Positions 52,787-63,061 of a DNA stretch of 64,000 nt are shown here, piece by piece. The position numbers and the translations under genes were made by a program. Source of the stretch: Thalassocella blandensis (GTDB lineage Bacteria; Pseudomonadota; Gammaproteobacteria; Pseudomonadales; Cellvibrionaceae); assembly GCA_902141825.1 (NCBI GenBank), contig CABFPG010000012.1, positions 62,001 to 126,000 on the forward strand, read 5' to 3'. Under the pieces are notes generated by a model. That model had not been told where the DNA came from, did not search any database, and worked only from the letters and a program-made list of their open reading frames with translations. Every line of letters begins with the position of its first letter. Within the stretch, counting starts at the first letter, position 1.

Positions 52787-54127
52787 CGCAAACTCCAAGT
52801 ATTTATTGTAATTAGATGAACTGAGTTCATCCCCATTGGTAGTGCGAAATCAAACAGCAATATCCTGTGCGGGAATGAAACTTACAGCCGAACAATCACC
52901 TCACCTATAGCTATGGTGAAGCAAAATCATAAATCAAGCCGAAAAGTGCCATTACACACATCAATAATACGTTTGACTCGTATTACCTATTGCCTAACTC
53001 CATCGTGATTATTATGGATATTCCCTTAGCCGGTGATACAGACAGAAAAATTATGTGTTGATAATGAGTTCCTGCATGTCACGACAACTGCTGAACCCCC
53101 ACCTTACACAATAGATTTGATGAGTACTTGTCTGTTGCACCTGCTTGAACCATCCTGGTGCTGATCTTCCTTCTATCGTTATAGGGTCAGTCGATTATCT
53201 GGCAAACAGTGGTATCACTCGTTTGTGCAAACGCCTATAACGCTCCGCCTCTTTTTCTTTAAAAACCATTGCACCATGGCACCCACCACACCTAAATGTC
53301 AGAATGTGCTTTTTAAAGTGAATCGTATTACTGGGTGCCCAATCCAAAAACTAATTGCTTTTTTTATATCTGTTCTGGATTGACTAAAAATAGAGAAAAC
53401 TCTGTACGAGAACTATTTCCAAATGTGCGCATTTTCTTTATTTTTATTCTTTAATGCTCTTATCTAGTCAGGATGTTTTGCAGTTCAGCGAATGGCCTTT
53501 TTCATCAAACAACCCCTTGGACTCAACCAAACAAACCATGTAAAACCAGCCAGGGTTCTCCGTATCCATCTTAAGCATAGATCACATCTGCAAAATCACT
53601 TGTATCAATAATATCAATTAAATCGCTAAACGCGAGCGATTTTCTGTGAAGTTGATCTAATCGTCGTCACATTAAATACGTTTGACAATAGTGATACAAA
53701 AATAAGCACACAGAGCAGGCGCACAGCCCTTATAAGTTATTGATAAATCAGAAAAAACACGGCGTTTAAAATTAAACCTTCTATTTAGATTTGCTTATAT
53801 TAATTTGTAATGTGCCATTTTATTCCTTCACATTCTCGTCCACTAACATTTGCTGGGAATTATTCAACGGCAACACCGAGCAAGGTTCACTGCCCTTCTT
53901 GCCTGATATCAATAGTTATTTCGCACTGCAAAATCGTCCGTTGACTGTTTATTTTGTATCTCCAGGTTCGCATTCAATCGCAACACCTGACAACAGACTA
54001 ATTACCTTTAACTGAAGTTATGACGCCATTTATAATTTCTTTATCTAAGTTTCGAAAAAACTCAAAGAAAGATATAGATGAACCCTCAGTCATAGCACGG
54101 TTTTCAGCCGCAATACTGCGTAATCGC
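52787..54127. other. Long AT-rich intergenic region, no gene accepted
   Basis: About 1.3 kb between two divergent genes. The open frame at 53791-54015 (plus) shows no ribosome-binding site or recognisable product. No GACAACGTTGTC palindrome is present here, unlike the chitinase upstream region. The right end carries the TTGCA dyads. Confidence 0.45.
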
Positions 54128-54172
54128 ATAATGCAATTGCAACATTCAATACCCTATTGCAAATTGCATTAT
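54128..54172. promoter_or_regulatory. TTGCA/TGCAA dyads upstream of the sensor kinase-like gene
   Basis: ATAATGCAATTGCAA (54128-54142) and TTGCAAATTGCATTAT (54157-54172) are inverted relative to each other with 14 bases between. The right half reads TTGCA-AAT-TGCAT, one base from the LuxO operator consensus TTGCA-W3-TGCAA. The left half is TTGCA-AT-TGCAT on the minus strand, with a spacer shorter by one. They end 15 bases before the 54188 start. Confidence 0.55.
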
Positions 54173-54187
54173 TGGATTATTTAGCTA

Positions 54188-56575
54188 ATGTTTAATGAGG
54201 AGTTTTATTTAGTTGTACTGAGTCTGAGTTGTACTATGTCCGAGTTGATCTCGTCTTTGGAATTAGAAAAGTATCTGAACGATACCTCGCGTGTTTTAAT
54301 CTTACATGCTTTGGATGGCGAAATTTGGGGAGCCAGCATTGCGGCTATTGAACTTTTCGGTTATTCCAATGAAGAGTTTAAACAAATGTACTTGGCCAAT
54401 ATTAAGCCAAAGAAATTACGCCTTTCCGATGTGTGTAAAACTCAAAAAAATGAAGATGCTGCGGTTATTTTTGAACGCCGCAATGGCCGTCGATTTACTG
54501 CCAGCGTTGAAAATCAGATTTTGCGAACGTCATTGCTAAAATCCACTTTAGATCTGGTACTGCTGAAATTATCGGTGGTCAATACCAATGTGGTTCCCTT
54601 TCCAAAATCACCTCAATTCAACATCCAGGAAGCTACGGATTTTGTTCACGGCTACAGCAACGAATTACACCATCCGATTCAGGATATTCACACCCTGCTG
54701 ACTGAACTAAAAACTACAAATTTAAGTCCGCAGCAGCTCTCACTGGTCGACCAACTCAGCAAACGTAACAATGCCCTTTCCTTTGCCAGCGAAAACATCG
54801 GGGATAGTCTTAAGCTTGCATTAAACCTTCTCGCTCTGGATCGCCAGCCCTTTAATATTGTCGACCTGGTGGGTGAGTTTTCCAGCAACTGGGGGAAACA
54901 GCTTCACGGATTTTCAACCAGTGTCGACAGATCTGTTCCCGAGCTGGTTTACGGCGATAAAAGTCGTTTATATCGGATCTGGTTGAGTCTGGTGAACCGC
55001 TGCGTACTGCAATTAAAGCCCAAACATCTGACCTTCGAAGTGCGCGCAAAATATACGAGCATGTCACCAGATAAGTCGCCAGGAAAGTCAGCAGAAAAGT
55101 CACCTGATGCCATCTTATTCAACATCAAATTTGATCGCTGCGAGCAAGCGGAAAATTCGTCAAGCACCTCGTCCGCGGCCGATGCCGCACTGCTGGCAAT
55201 TGCAGAATCTTCAGACCTGTATATAGTAAAAAATCTCGTTCGTATGATGGACGGGTCAATCAAATTCCTGAAGCACTCTTCCAAGGCCTACGAAGTTGAA
55301 CTTAGCGTTAATCTACCGGAAGTGCACGATCTTGGTTTAAAAGGAAACAAACATTTTTTACAACAGCACAAACTTGTTCTGATCGACAATACCAATTCTT
55401 TACTGCGTCGCCAGCTATATACTTGGGGGCCACAGATTGAACATTTTAGAACAACAGGTGCAGCCCTGGACCACCTGCACTCACACTCAGTCAAAGACAA
55501 GGAAATAATTATAATTCATGTGCGGGACAAACAAGACCTGGACCCGCAGCATCTTGAGGAACTGACAAAGCGCAGCGGTAACCGTACCCTACTCATTAAA
55601 CCTGAAGAATTAACGCTAGATATCGGCAGGAGTATTTTTGAAATCCCTACCCCCTATCAACCTGCCATGCTGGGGAATGTCCTAAGTCAATTCGTACATT
55701 CGCAATTCCCATTTCCCTATAGCAACAGTCATCGAAAACGACGCAAAGAAGTCTCAAAAGGAACCCAGCGAATTTTAGTCGTAGATGACAGTGAAGATAC
55801 GCGCACCATTGTTCAGCACATTTTAAGCAAGCACGCATTTGATGTTGATCTAGCCGTAAATGGAATAGATGCCGTACTGGCGTGTGCCCATAATCAGTAT
55901 GATTTTATTCTAATGGATATCCATTTGCCCTACATGGATGGATTCGAAGCAGTTACCCATTTGCGCAAGGTATCGGAATTAAACCTGTTAACCCGGGTAA
56001 TTATTATCAGTGGCGATACGAGTGAAAATGCTCGCGTAATGATGAAGCAGGTAGGCGCGGACCTGCAGATTGAAAAGCCCATAGACCCGGACTATCTGAT
56101 CTCCACACTCAACAATCTCATGCAACACCCATCTGGCAAAATTGAACATCCGCAGGCAACAAAAACAGCGAACGAAGGTCGCCGCGCCTATGAAAGCAAG
56201 CATTTTCTGGAAGCTCACGACGTTCCAGTCAATGAGGGTATTCTTCATCGTCTGGAAAGCGATACCAATACCGACGCGTGCCGTGAAATGGTAGATATGT
56301 TTATAGAAGAATCGCTGATTGCGCTCGGTGAAGTTGAAAAAGCCTGTATGGCGGGAGACTGGGAAACAGTGGCCAGTCATGCACAGAGTATTTGCAGTTC
56401 ATCGATGACTTTTGGCTGTGAAGCTTTGCATGATTTAGCTCAACAGCTCAAACAGGAAAGTTTACACAGCAATTTCGGCGAATGTATGCGTTTGGCAGCA
56501 AAGCTTCCAGACGTATTTATTAAAAGCCAGCAAAGCCTTTACACCATTTGCAATCGTAACCTCACGGAAAAATGA
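54188..56575 (+). CDS. Degenerate hybrid histidine kinase with receiver and HPt domains
   Basis: The 795-residue protein has a PAS-like N-terminus (about 30-130: HALDGEIWGASIAAIELFGYSNEEF) and a HisKA-like helix (about 150-170). There the phosphoacceptor position is Asn (YSNELHHPI against SHELRTP). The ATPase-like region (about 250-370) has lost the G-boxes. The intact receiver domain (about 525-645) has ILVVDDSED, phospho-acceptor Asp577 in LMDIHLPYMDG, and EKP. The C-terminal HPt domain (about 690-790) has His731 in ASHAQSICSSSMTFG. It probably lacks kinase activity and may act as a phosphotransfer hub. A second start is ATG 54236. Its stop is one base from the next gene's start. Confidence 0.85.
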   Translation: MFNEEFYLVVLSLSCTMSELISSLELEKYLNDTSRVLILHALDGEIWGASIAAIELFGYSNEEFKQMYLANIKPKKLRLSDVCKTQKNEDAAVIFERRNGRRFTASVENQILRTSLLKSTLDLVLLKLSVVNTNVVPFPKSPQFNIQEATDFVHGYSNELHHPIQDIHTLLTELKTTNLSPQQLSLVDQLSKRNNALSFASENIGDSLKLALNLLALDRQPFNIVDLVGEFSSNWGKQLHGFSTSVDRSVPELVYGDKSRLYRIWLSLVNRCVLQLKPKHLTFEVRAKYTSMSPDKSPGKSAEKSPDAILFNIKFDRCEQAENSSSTSSAADAALLAIAESSDLYIVKNLVRMMDGSIKFLKHSSKAYEVELSVNLPEVHDLGLKGNKHFLQQHKLVLIDNTNSLLRRQLYTWGPQIEHFRTTGAALDHLHSHSVKDKEIIIIHVRDKQDLDPQHLEELTKRSGNRTLLIKPEELTLDIGRSIFEIPTPYQPAMLGNVLSQFVHSQFPFPYSNSHRKRRKEVSKGTQRILVVDDSEDTRTIVQHILSKHAFDVDLAVNGIDAVLACAHNQYDFILMDIHLPYMDGFEAVTHLRKVSELNLLTRVIIISGDTSENARVMMKQVGADLQIEKPIDPDYLISTLNNLMQHPSGKIEHPQATKTANEGRRAYESKHFLEAHDVPVNEGILHRLESDTNTDACREMVDMFIEESLIALGEVEKACMAGDWETVASHAQSICSSSMTFGCEALHDLAQQLKQESLHSNFGECMRLAAKLPDVFIKSQQSLYTICNRNLTEK

Positions 56576-56576
56576 C

Positions 56577-57179
56577 ATGAGCAGCCCACCAAACAAATGT
56601 CAGATCATAATGATCGAAGAACGCAGCTCCCTGGCTCGTTGTTATTCAGAATTTTTAAGCGACGAAAACGTCGACATTGAGATTATTACCAACAGTCAAA
56701 GCGCCTTAGCTTATTTTAGCCAGGCTCACCCCCCTGCGTTGGTGTTATTCGATTTACATTTTCACGATACCAATGGCATGCGCCTTTTGGAAACCATTAT
56801 CAAAGCCTCTCCCGATAGCGTCATCGTAGTCATTACCAGTAATGATTCTGCCGATGTGTCACGAGATGCTATTCGCCTGGGCGCGGCAGACTATCTGGAA
56901 AAACCTTTTACCCGTGACCGCCTGTGCCTCACCATGCGAAATGCGAGAAAACAACTTCTACCTGCGGCATCGAGCCATTCAGGCTTTACCCATTTAGCGC
57001 AGGCAACTGATACGCAAACTATCCATCCACTCTGGAAAGTCGAAATGGATGCGATTGATCACGCCGTTAAAATTTGCAATGGCAACATCACTCAAGCAGC
57101 CAAGCATCTGGAGATAAACCCATCCACTATTCATAGAAAAAAGCAGGCCTGGGTTAAAAATGGATATTTATCGAATTGA
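56577..57179 (+). CDS. REC-Fis response regulator (LuxO/NtrC-like without AAA+ domain)
   Basis: The 200-residue regulator has a receiver domain (about 8-125) with the acidic pair in IMIEERS, phospho-acceptor Asp in VLFDLHFHDTNGM, Thr in VVITSND and Lys in LEKPF. A short linker leads to a Fis-type helix-turn-helix (about 155-195: DAIDHAVKICNGNITQAAKHLEINPSTIHRKKQAW). That sequence is close to the ends of LuxO-type activators, but the sigma54-activating AAA+ domain is absent, as in RegA/ActR-type regulators. It starts one base after the stop of the hybrid sensor gene, so the pair is translationally coupled. TTGCA dyads upstream of the pair may be its own sites. Confidence 0.9.
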   Translation: MSSPPNKCQIIMIEERSSLARCYSEFLSDENVDIEIITNSQSALAYFSQAHPPALVLFDLHFHDTNGMRLLETIIKASPDSVIVVITSNDSADVSRDAIRLGAADYLEKPFTRDRLCLTMRNARKQLLPAASSHSGFTHLAQATDTQTIHPLWKVEMDAIDHAVKICNGNITQAAKHLEINPSTIHRKKQAWVKNGYLSN

Positions 57180-57270
57180 ATTTTTGAATAAATTTAAAGC
57201 GACAGAGCTGTTGGCATACTGACTTTTTACCTCAATCCCTGGTAACTCATCAGTACTCATGCAAAAGCCG

Positions 57271-58335
57271 CTAGTTGGATTTTCGAATAAACACAAAGCC
57301 TACAATAAAGCACACCGATATAGGAATTAGAACGGCGAACATCGGTGAGAACCCCCAAATAATACTGGAAGGCCCCAACAGTTTCTGACTGGTCTGAAAT
57401 ACCAGCCCTACAATCACACCAATAAATACGCGAAACCCCATGGTAACCTGGCGCAAAGGCCCCAGGATAAAAGAAATAGCGATCATAACCAGGCTTAACG
57501 ATGCTAAAGGTTGCAATGCCTTATGCCAGAAAGCCAAACGGTATTCGCTGGCATCAAGATTCTGCTTGTCCAGATAATTTGAGTAGGTGTGTAAACGCTG
57601 CATGGGCAAATCATCGGCTTCCAACACCAACACATTCAATAAGTCTGGAGAAATTTCTGAATGCCATATGGCGGTTTCATAATGTTCGTGCTTAATTTCA
57701 TCTTCCATAAAGCGCGTAACATCAATATCCTGTTCAAACCAATCCTGATCCTGCTGGTAGATGGCCGAATCCGCGAAGCGCGCCTGAGTTAAATTTCCCA
57801 TCTCATCAAACGTAAAACGCGTCACACCATACAATTTGCCGTTAGGCAATACAGCGTTAAAGTGCATGTATTCATTGCCTTCTCGATTCCAGACACCCTG
57901 CTCACGTTCCAGCGCTTTTTCGTGCCCTTGGCGCAAGGCCCGGCGGCTATCCGCATACTGATCGGAATACGGTGCGATAAATTCGCCAATAATGGTTCCC
58001 GCCGCAATGAACACCAACACCGGGCGTGCAACACACCAAATGATCTGATTAACCGACACTCCCGCCGCACGCATCACTACAAGTTCACTGGTACTGGCCA
58101 AGGTTCCCAACCCAATCAGGCACCCAACCAAAGAAGAAAGCGGTAAATATTCGTAAACACTGGAGGGAATGGTCAGCAACACATAGATCACAGCTTCAGA
58201 AAAATTGTATTGCCCTTTCAAATCCCCTAACTGATCCACCAGCTCGGAAATGGTATCCAGCGAAACAATCACAATCAGAACGGCAATAACAGCCCCCCAG
58301 ACGGATTGTGCAATGTAGTGTTTTATATGCTTCAT
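57271..58335 (-). CDS. lptG: LPS export ABC transporter permease LptG
   Basis: Inner-membrane permease that, with LptF and LptB2, extracts lipopolysaccharide and hands it to the LptC/LptA bridge. It has 354 residues. The N-terminal YIAQSVWGAVIAVLIVIVSLDTI, the three helices before a periplasmic beta-jellyroll (about 130-270) and three helices after it fit the family. The AVISFILGPLRQVTMGFRVFIGVIVGL-type segment near the end is characteristic. It follows lptF by 11 bases on the same strand. Normally essential. Confidence 0.96.
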   Translation of the reverse strand: MKHIKHYIAQSVWGAVIAVLIVIVSLDTISELVDQLGDLKGQYNFSEAVIYVLLTIPSSVYEYLPLSSLVGCLIGLGTLASTSELVVMRAAGVSVNQIIWCVARPVLVFIAAGTIIGEFIAPYSDQYADSRRALRQGHEKALEREQGVWNREGNEYMHFNAVLPNGKLYGVTRFTFDEMGNLTQARFADSAIYQQDQDWFEQDIDVTRFMEDEIKHEHYETAIWHSEISPDLLNVLVLEADDLPMQRLHTYSNYLDKQNLDASEYRLAFWHKALQPLASLSLVMIAISFILGPLRQVTMGFRVFIGVIVGLVFQTSQKLLGPSSIIWGFSPMFAVLIPISVCFIVGFVFIRKSN

Positions 58336-58346
58336 GAAATTCAGAA

Positions 58347-59426
58347 CTACCGGTTAAACCAACGCGGTGCGTTGTATAGCACTACCGCCAAAATGAAAAA
58401 CACACCGTGTATCCACCACAATAACCCCGCGACAGGAGAGGAACCATTGTCCATCACGCCACGCGCGGCATTGAGACACACCAGATAAATGATATAAATA
58501 AGAATGGCCGGGAGTAACTTCCCATAGCGGCCTTTACGCGGTTGTGTGCGACTGAGAGGTACCGCTAAAAACCCGACAATCATCACCAGCACTGGCAGTG
58601 ACAATCGCCATTGCAAGGCCGCTGAGGCAGAGTCAGAATCATCCTGGTACAACTCTAACGTGGTCATACCGTCCGTCGCTTTGCGCTTGGTGATGGCGTA
58701 ATCCGGTTCAGGCAATAGTTGATACAACTGCTCAAATTCCACGGTTTCATACTTGGCGCCACCGGGTTGCCCTTTGTACTGTTTGCCATTTTTCAACAGC
58801 AGGTATTTTTCCCCGAACTCACTATCAATAATGGTCTCACCCGATTCCGCCATTAAAATCGTCGGAACCCCTTCTTTGCTGTCTTTGGCGAGTTCCGCGA
58901 TAAATACATGGTTTAAGGTTTTTTTGTCCTTACTGATAGATTCGGCATACGTCACCCCTTTCCCGCTTTCCAGGTCATTGAAGCGCGCCGGCTTCAGTGT
59001 TTCAAAATCCGTACGGTTTCGTTGCTCCGCCAACAGCTTTTCCGAGGCATTCACGCCATGCGGCCCTAAATAGGTTGCCAGCAGCGCAACAAATATCGCC
59101 ACGAAAAAAGAGGTCGCCAGGGTGTAATTTAAAAGCTGCTTATTACTGAGTCCGCAGGCAAACAGCACGGTCATCTCGCTTTCCAGATACAGCCGACCGT
59201 AGGACATTAAAATACCGATGAACAGCCCCAAAGGAAGGATCAGCTCCATAAAGCCCAGTGACTTGTACGCCATCAACGTCAATAAAACCCCGGCATCCAA
59301 CTTACCCGCCGCAGCTTCTGCCAGATATTTCACAAATCTTGCGCTAAATATAATCAACAAGAGAACAAAACTTACGGCAAACATGCTGGTAAGGACTTCT
59401 CTCGCCAAATATCGAAAAATTATCAA
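58347..59426 (-). CDS. lptF: LPS export ABC transporter permease LptF
   Basis: Partner permease of LptG in lipopolysaccharide export, 359 residues. It has MIIFRYLAREVLTSMFAVSFVLLLI, then AYKSLGFMELILPLGLFIGILMSYGRLYLESEMTVLFACGLS, a periplasmic jellyroll (about 125-260), and three closing helices with VPLSRTQPRKGRYGKL. The start is TTG, with GGAGAAAAC directly before it. It diverges from pepA across 423 bases, the usual gammaproteobacterial arrangement. Confidence 0.96.
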   Translation of the reverse strand: MIIFRYLAREVLTSMFAVSFVLLLIIFSARFVKYLAEAAAGKLDAGVLLTLMAYKSLGFMELILPLGLFIGILMSYGRLYLESEMTVLFACGLSNKQLLNYTLATSFFVAIFVALLATYLGPHGVNASEKLLAEQRNRTDFETLKPARFNDLESGKGVTYAESISKDKKTLNHVFIAELAKDSKEGVPTILMAESGETIIDSEFGEKYLLLKNGKQYKGQPGGAKYETVEFEQLYQLLPEPDYAITKRKATDGMTTLELYQDDSDSASAALQWRLSLPVLVMIVGFLAVPLSRTQPRKGRYGKLLPAILIYIIYLVCLNAARGVMDNGSSPVAGLLWWIHGVFFILAVVLYNAPRWFNR

Positions 59427-59849
59427 GTTTTCTCCAACTGTTGCTATTAGAGATGTGTGCCAGCCGACACATACAAAAGGGCGGATTTTACCAGTTTATA
59501 TGCCGTTTCGGCCATTTAAGTTTGCAAGTCTAAAATTTATTTGCCAATGTATGACATTCGTACCCGAAAAAATATTCCCCGGCTAAAATAAATGCAGTAT
59601 CCCGCTTGAGAATTTGATACCACTTGCGTCTCAACCGTTTCCTTATTAACGTAGTATTCTGAAACTACTGTGCCGCATTTGACTCTTAAATCCATGCGAA
59701 ACACACAATGCAGAACACTTATTTCACTACAGCTTCCTCCTGTTGCCGGCAAATACCTGGATAAAAGCAGCCCATTAAACGCTGCAATATCCAGTGCCAC
59801 TATAAAAAGAAGCTAAAACTATTCACGATAAAAGCAATCTAGGTTAATT
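59427..59849. other. Divergent control region between lptF and pepA
   Basis: About 420 bases with promoters expected in both directions. No gene is accepted; a minus-strand frame at 59537-59800 has no features. I did not find a clear -35/-10 pair or palindrome. Confidence 0.4.
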
Positions 59850-61376
59850 ATGGATTTTTCTGTAAAAAGTACTGAAATCAGCAAACACAAAACTCAATGC
59901 GCCATCGTCTTTACCCGTGGCAAAAATCTACTCGCCAGCGCCAGCACCATCGACCAGGAATACTCTGGTCTACTGAGCAGCGCGATCAAAGCCGAAGATC
60001 TTGGCGAGAAAACCGGAAGTGCATTGTGGTTGCAACTTCCGCCCGGTAAATTCCCTTGCGAACGGGCCTTGCTGATAAACCTTGGGGCAGAGCAAACCTC
60101 TGGCAAAAACAAGAGCAAAACGCCAACAGGTCTCAGCACGAAAGATCTGGATAAAGTGCTGCAGGTTGCGGCAAAAGCCGTCATGAGCCGCCCGGTGAAA
60201 GAATGTACACTGTTTATCGACGACTTAACGCTCGAAGGTGATGCAAAAGAGGCTGATGCCGCCAAAATCGTCGGCGAAAAAATCGCCACAGCTTTCGAAT
60301 ACCACCTGTATCGCTACACGGAAACCAAGGCCTCCACAAAAACGCCAAAGTTGGCCAAAGTCGCTGTAATCGGGGCTTCAGCCGCTGCCAACAAAGGCAT
60401 TAAAGCAGGCATGAGCACAGGGGCCGCCCTGGCAGCAGGCTTAAATCTGACACGAGAACTGGGCAATCTGCCAGGAAATATCTGTACCCCCTCTTATCTT
60501 GCTGATCTAGCCAAAGATCTTGCACAAAACACCACCACCCTAACCACCAAGGTGCTGGGTGAAAAGCAAATGGAAAAGCTTAAAATGGGCTCTCTGCTCT
60601 CCGTCTCTCGCGGCAGTGACGAGGAAGCCAAACTGATTATCATGGAATACAACAATGCCGGTAAAACCTCCAAACCACATGTGCTGGTAGGGAAAGGCAT
60701 CACCTTTGACACCGGTGGTATCAGCCTCAAGCCAGGGCCCGGAATGGACGAAATGAAATTTGACATGTGCGGCGCCGCCAGCGTATTCGGCACAATGAAA
60801 GCACTGGTAGAAATGCAGGCAAAAGTTCACGTTGTGGCAATTGTGGCAGCTTCAGAAAACATGCCATCTGGCCGCGCCACTAAGCCGGGCGACGTGGTGA
60901 CATCCATGTCCGGGCAAACCATTGAAATCTTAAATACAGATGCCGAAGGTCGCCTGGTTCTGTGTGATGCATTAACTTATGCAGAACGTTACAAGCCTAA
61001 ATCGGTAGTAGATATTGCAACCCTAACCGGCGCATGTGTAATTGCATTAGGCAATCACGCTTCTGGACTTTACGCGAATGATGATGAGCTGGCAGCCAAA
61101 TTACTGGAAGCTGGAGAAGTGACTAACGATCGCGCCTGGCACATGCCTCTGTGGGATGAATATCAAAAATCACTCGACAGTAATTTTGCGGATATGGCGA
61201 ATATTGGTGGCCGTGAAGCGGGCAGTATCACCGCAGCCTGTTTCCTTTCTCGCTACACCAAAAGCTATAAGTGGGCTCACCTGGACATCGCCGGTACGGC
61301 CTGGCATAGCGGCGCGCGCAAAGGTGCCACCGGTCGCCCGGTAAAACTGCTGGTGCACTACCTTCTGAACAACTAA
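59850..61376 (+). CDS. pepA: Leucyl aminopeptidase (M17)
   Basis: Cytosolic hexameric metallo-aminopeptidase that completes peptide breakdown; in E. coli it also binds DNA at Xer sites. The 508 residues are typical. The N-terminal domain is variable. The C-terminal domain carries the metal and active-site motifs [16 protein letters not shown] (with the metal-binding Asp and Lys), [12 protein letters not shown] and [17 protein letters not shown] (signature). AGG lies ten bases before the ATG. It is first in the pepA-holC-(unknown)-valS run. Confidence 0.97.
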   Translation: MDFSVKSTEISKHKTQCAIVFTRGKNLLASASTIDQEYSGLLSSAIKAEDLGEKTGSALWLQLPPGKFPCERALLINLGAEQTSGKNKSKTPTGLSTKDLDKVLQVAAKAVMSRPVKECTLFIDDLTLEGDAKEADAAKIVGEKIATAFEYHLYRYTETKASTKTPKLAKVAVIGASAAANKGIKAGMSTGAALAAGLNLTRELGNLPGNICTPSYLADLAKDLAQNTTTLTTKVLGEKQMEKLKMGSLLSVSRGSDEEAKLIIMEYNNAGKTSKPHVLVGKGITFDTGGISLKPGPGMDEMKFDMCGAASVFGTMKALVEMQAKVHVVAIVAASENMPSGRATKPGDVVTSMSGQTIEILNTDAEGRLVLCDALTYAERYKPKSVVDIATLTGACVIALGNHASGLYANDDELAAKLLEAGEVTNDRAWHMPLWDEYQKSLDSNFADMANIGGREAGSITAACFLSRYTKSYKWAHLDIAGTAWHSGARKGATGRPVKLLVHYLLNN

Positions 61377-61479
61377 ACCTCTCACCTCTTCCTGCTTGGA
61401 ATCACCCCGTTTTTCGCCGACTGTCACTGACTAAAGACACAAAGTTTAGTAAAATAGCGAAAAACGGGGCGCCACTTTT

Positions 61480-61914
61480 ATGACTCAAATTGATTTCTAC
61501 GTGCTGGAAATAGCCAATTCACTGGAAGCCCAGCGCGATTTTGCGTGTCGACTGGTGGACAAGGCGATGCAACAAGGCAACCAGATTCTTATTGCCACAG
61601 AGAATGCTTCTCACAGTCAGGCCATCGATGATCAATTATGGCGCTTTCGCCCTGAGTCGTTTCTTCCTCATGCCATAGCGGGCAGCGCTGAAGCAGCAGA
61701 TACCCCAATTGTGATCAGCCACAACGAGAACGATGTAGAGCACCACGACGTATTGATCAATCTACGCCACAGTGTTCCGAAGCAATTCAGTCGTTTTGAA
61801 CGCCTGGTAGAAATTGTGGTGCAGCAAGCCGAAATATTGGATTTATCGCGAAAAAACTTTGCATTTTATAAAAAACGGGGCTATCCCATTAATACACACA
61901 AACTAAAAATGTAG
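61480..61914 (+). CDS. holC: DNA polymerase III chi subunit
   Basis: HolC links the clamp loader to single-strand binding protein. It has 144 residues, with RDFACRLVDKAMQQGNQILIATEN, DDQLWRFRPESFLPHAIAG and the closing RKNFAFYKKRGYPINTHKL block. The DxLWxFxxxSFxPH motif is the clearest family sign. It lies 103 bases after pepA in the order usual for this group. Confidence 0.96.
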   Translation: MTQIDFYVLEIANSLEAQRDFACRLVDKAMQQGNQILIATENASHSQAIDDQLWRFRPESFLPHAIAGSAEAADTPIVISHNENDVEHHDVLINLRHSVPKQFSRFERLVEIVVQQAEILDLSRKNFAFYKKRGYPINTHKLKM

Positions 61915-62266
61915 GGGTTTTTCAGCCGTCATTTGGCTTAATCGGATGGCTGATTAATACGATTTGCGTGAGAGAAATGTCTGGAACACGTGTTGAAAAA
62001 CCACACTGAAATAACACCAGCTTCATTTGCGTTTTCCCTGTAAAATGGCTTTCTCACTCCCTCAGTAAATCGTTTAGTGGAACAAGCGGTAAGATTTTGA
62101 GTGAAAGCTTCTAAAATATTAACGAAATTAAACGCATTGCGTGATACATTTTCATCACGAATTCATCGCGCGCAACAACACTCGCTTTACACGTGCAACG
62201 ACTAGCGCAAACACCGTATTTTTACTTAAGGAATCCAACACCTCCTGTGTAGAAAATACAAAACCC
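61915..62266. other. Spacer between holC and the next gene
   Basis: About 350 bases. The downstream frame is open from 62141, but its first 42 codons lack a good start context and look non-coding. No terminator is obvious after holC, so read-through into the unknown gene and valS is possible. Confidence 0.4.
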
Positions 62267-62923
62267 ATGAATTCAACCATTATGAATTCTCGTTCAATGA
62301 AGCAGAAAACAGATATCGCCAATACTGCAAACACCAGACAGCACGTTGCCGTTGGGCCGAATCGAAAAGCCCTGCTGGCCGAACTGGAGTCTATTCATGC
62401 AGCACTGCTTGAATGTGAGACAACCGTGAAATCGTCCCTGGCGGATGAGTCAGAGGAACAGCATTCATCTGAGGATGCCTCCGCGGAAGCATATGCTTCC
62501 TCAAACCAAAATGACATAACGCAAAACACTATTACAGAAAGACCCGACCACGAGCAAAACATGCCAGCAAAACCAGCCAAAGTACCCAATGCTTTACCCG
62601 GCCAACAATGCCTGTTTGACATTATCCCTGAAGAACCCGCCTTGCCCGCAAAAAGCAAAAAGACTGAGGCTGATTCAGTTAAAAAAGCTGAGAACCCCTT
62701 TCTGCCAAACCATGTGAAAGACAAGCTCGCACAGGAAAAACAACACTATCAGCACGAACTGGAATCGGTGGCCAAACTTAGTTTTGGTATGAGTAACGGC
62801 TTGAGCAAGGCTCAGAGTGATGCACTGATTGAAACACTCGTCGCCCGCTACCTGCCTCAAATTGAGCAAGAACTTCGCAGCGAATTACAAAAATTGCTCG
62901 AAAAAGACCACGAACCCGGCTAA
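62267..62923 (+). CDS. Hypothetical protein between holC and valS
   Basis: The protein is about 218 residues from ATG 62267. Other in-frame ATGs are at 62282, 62297 and, less likely, 62141, and no ribosome-binding site is decisive. The N-terminal and middle parts are polar, acidic and low complexity (SLADESEEQHSSEDASAEAYAS). The C-terminal ~75 residues look folded and helical (VKDKLAQEKQHYQHELESVAKL, SKAQSDALIETLVARYLPQIEQELRSELQKLL). LFDIIPEEPALP in the middle could be a short binding motif. Function unknown; the position suggests a clade-specific DNA-related or accessory factor. Confidence 0.7.
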   Translation: MNSTIMNSRSMKQKTDIANTANTRQHVAVGPNRKALLAELESIHAALLECETTVKSSLADESEEQHSSEDASAEAYASSNQNDITQNTITERPDHEQNMPAKPAKVPNALPGQQCLFDIIPEEPALPAKSKKTEADSVKKAENPFLPNHVKDKLAQEKQHYQHELESVAKLSFGMSNGLSKAQSDALIETLVARYLPQIEQELRSELQKLLEKDHEPG

Positions 62924-63061
62924 TTTCACATTCGCGACCACACTTCTCCCACACTCCAGGCAGTTGCTCAGGTATAATCTGGAACTTTTCGGTGCCTTTC
63001 AAAGCATACCGAGCAACTTTGTAACCCACCCATTGAATTATATTTGGCTTGATTTACGACT

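Noticed and set aside
53791-54015. 74-codon frame upstream of the hybrid sensor gene
   Set aside because: No ribosome-binding site and no features; AT-rich DNA yields such frames by chance.
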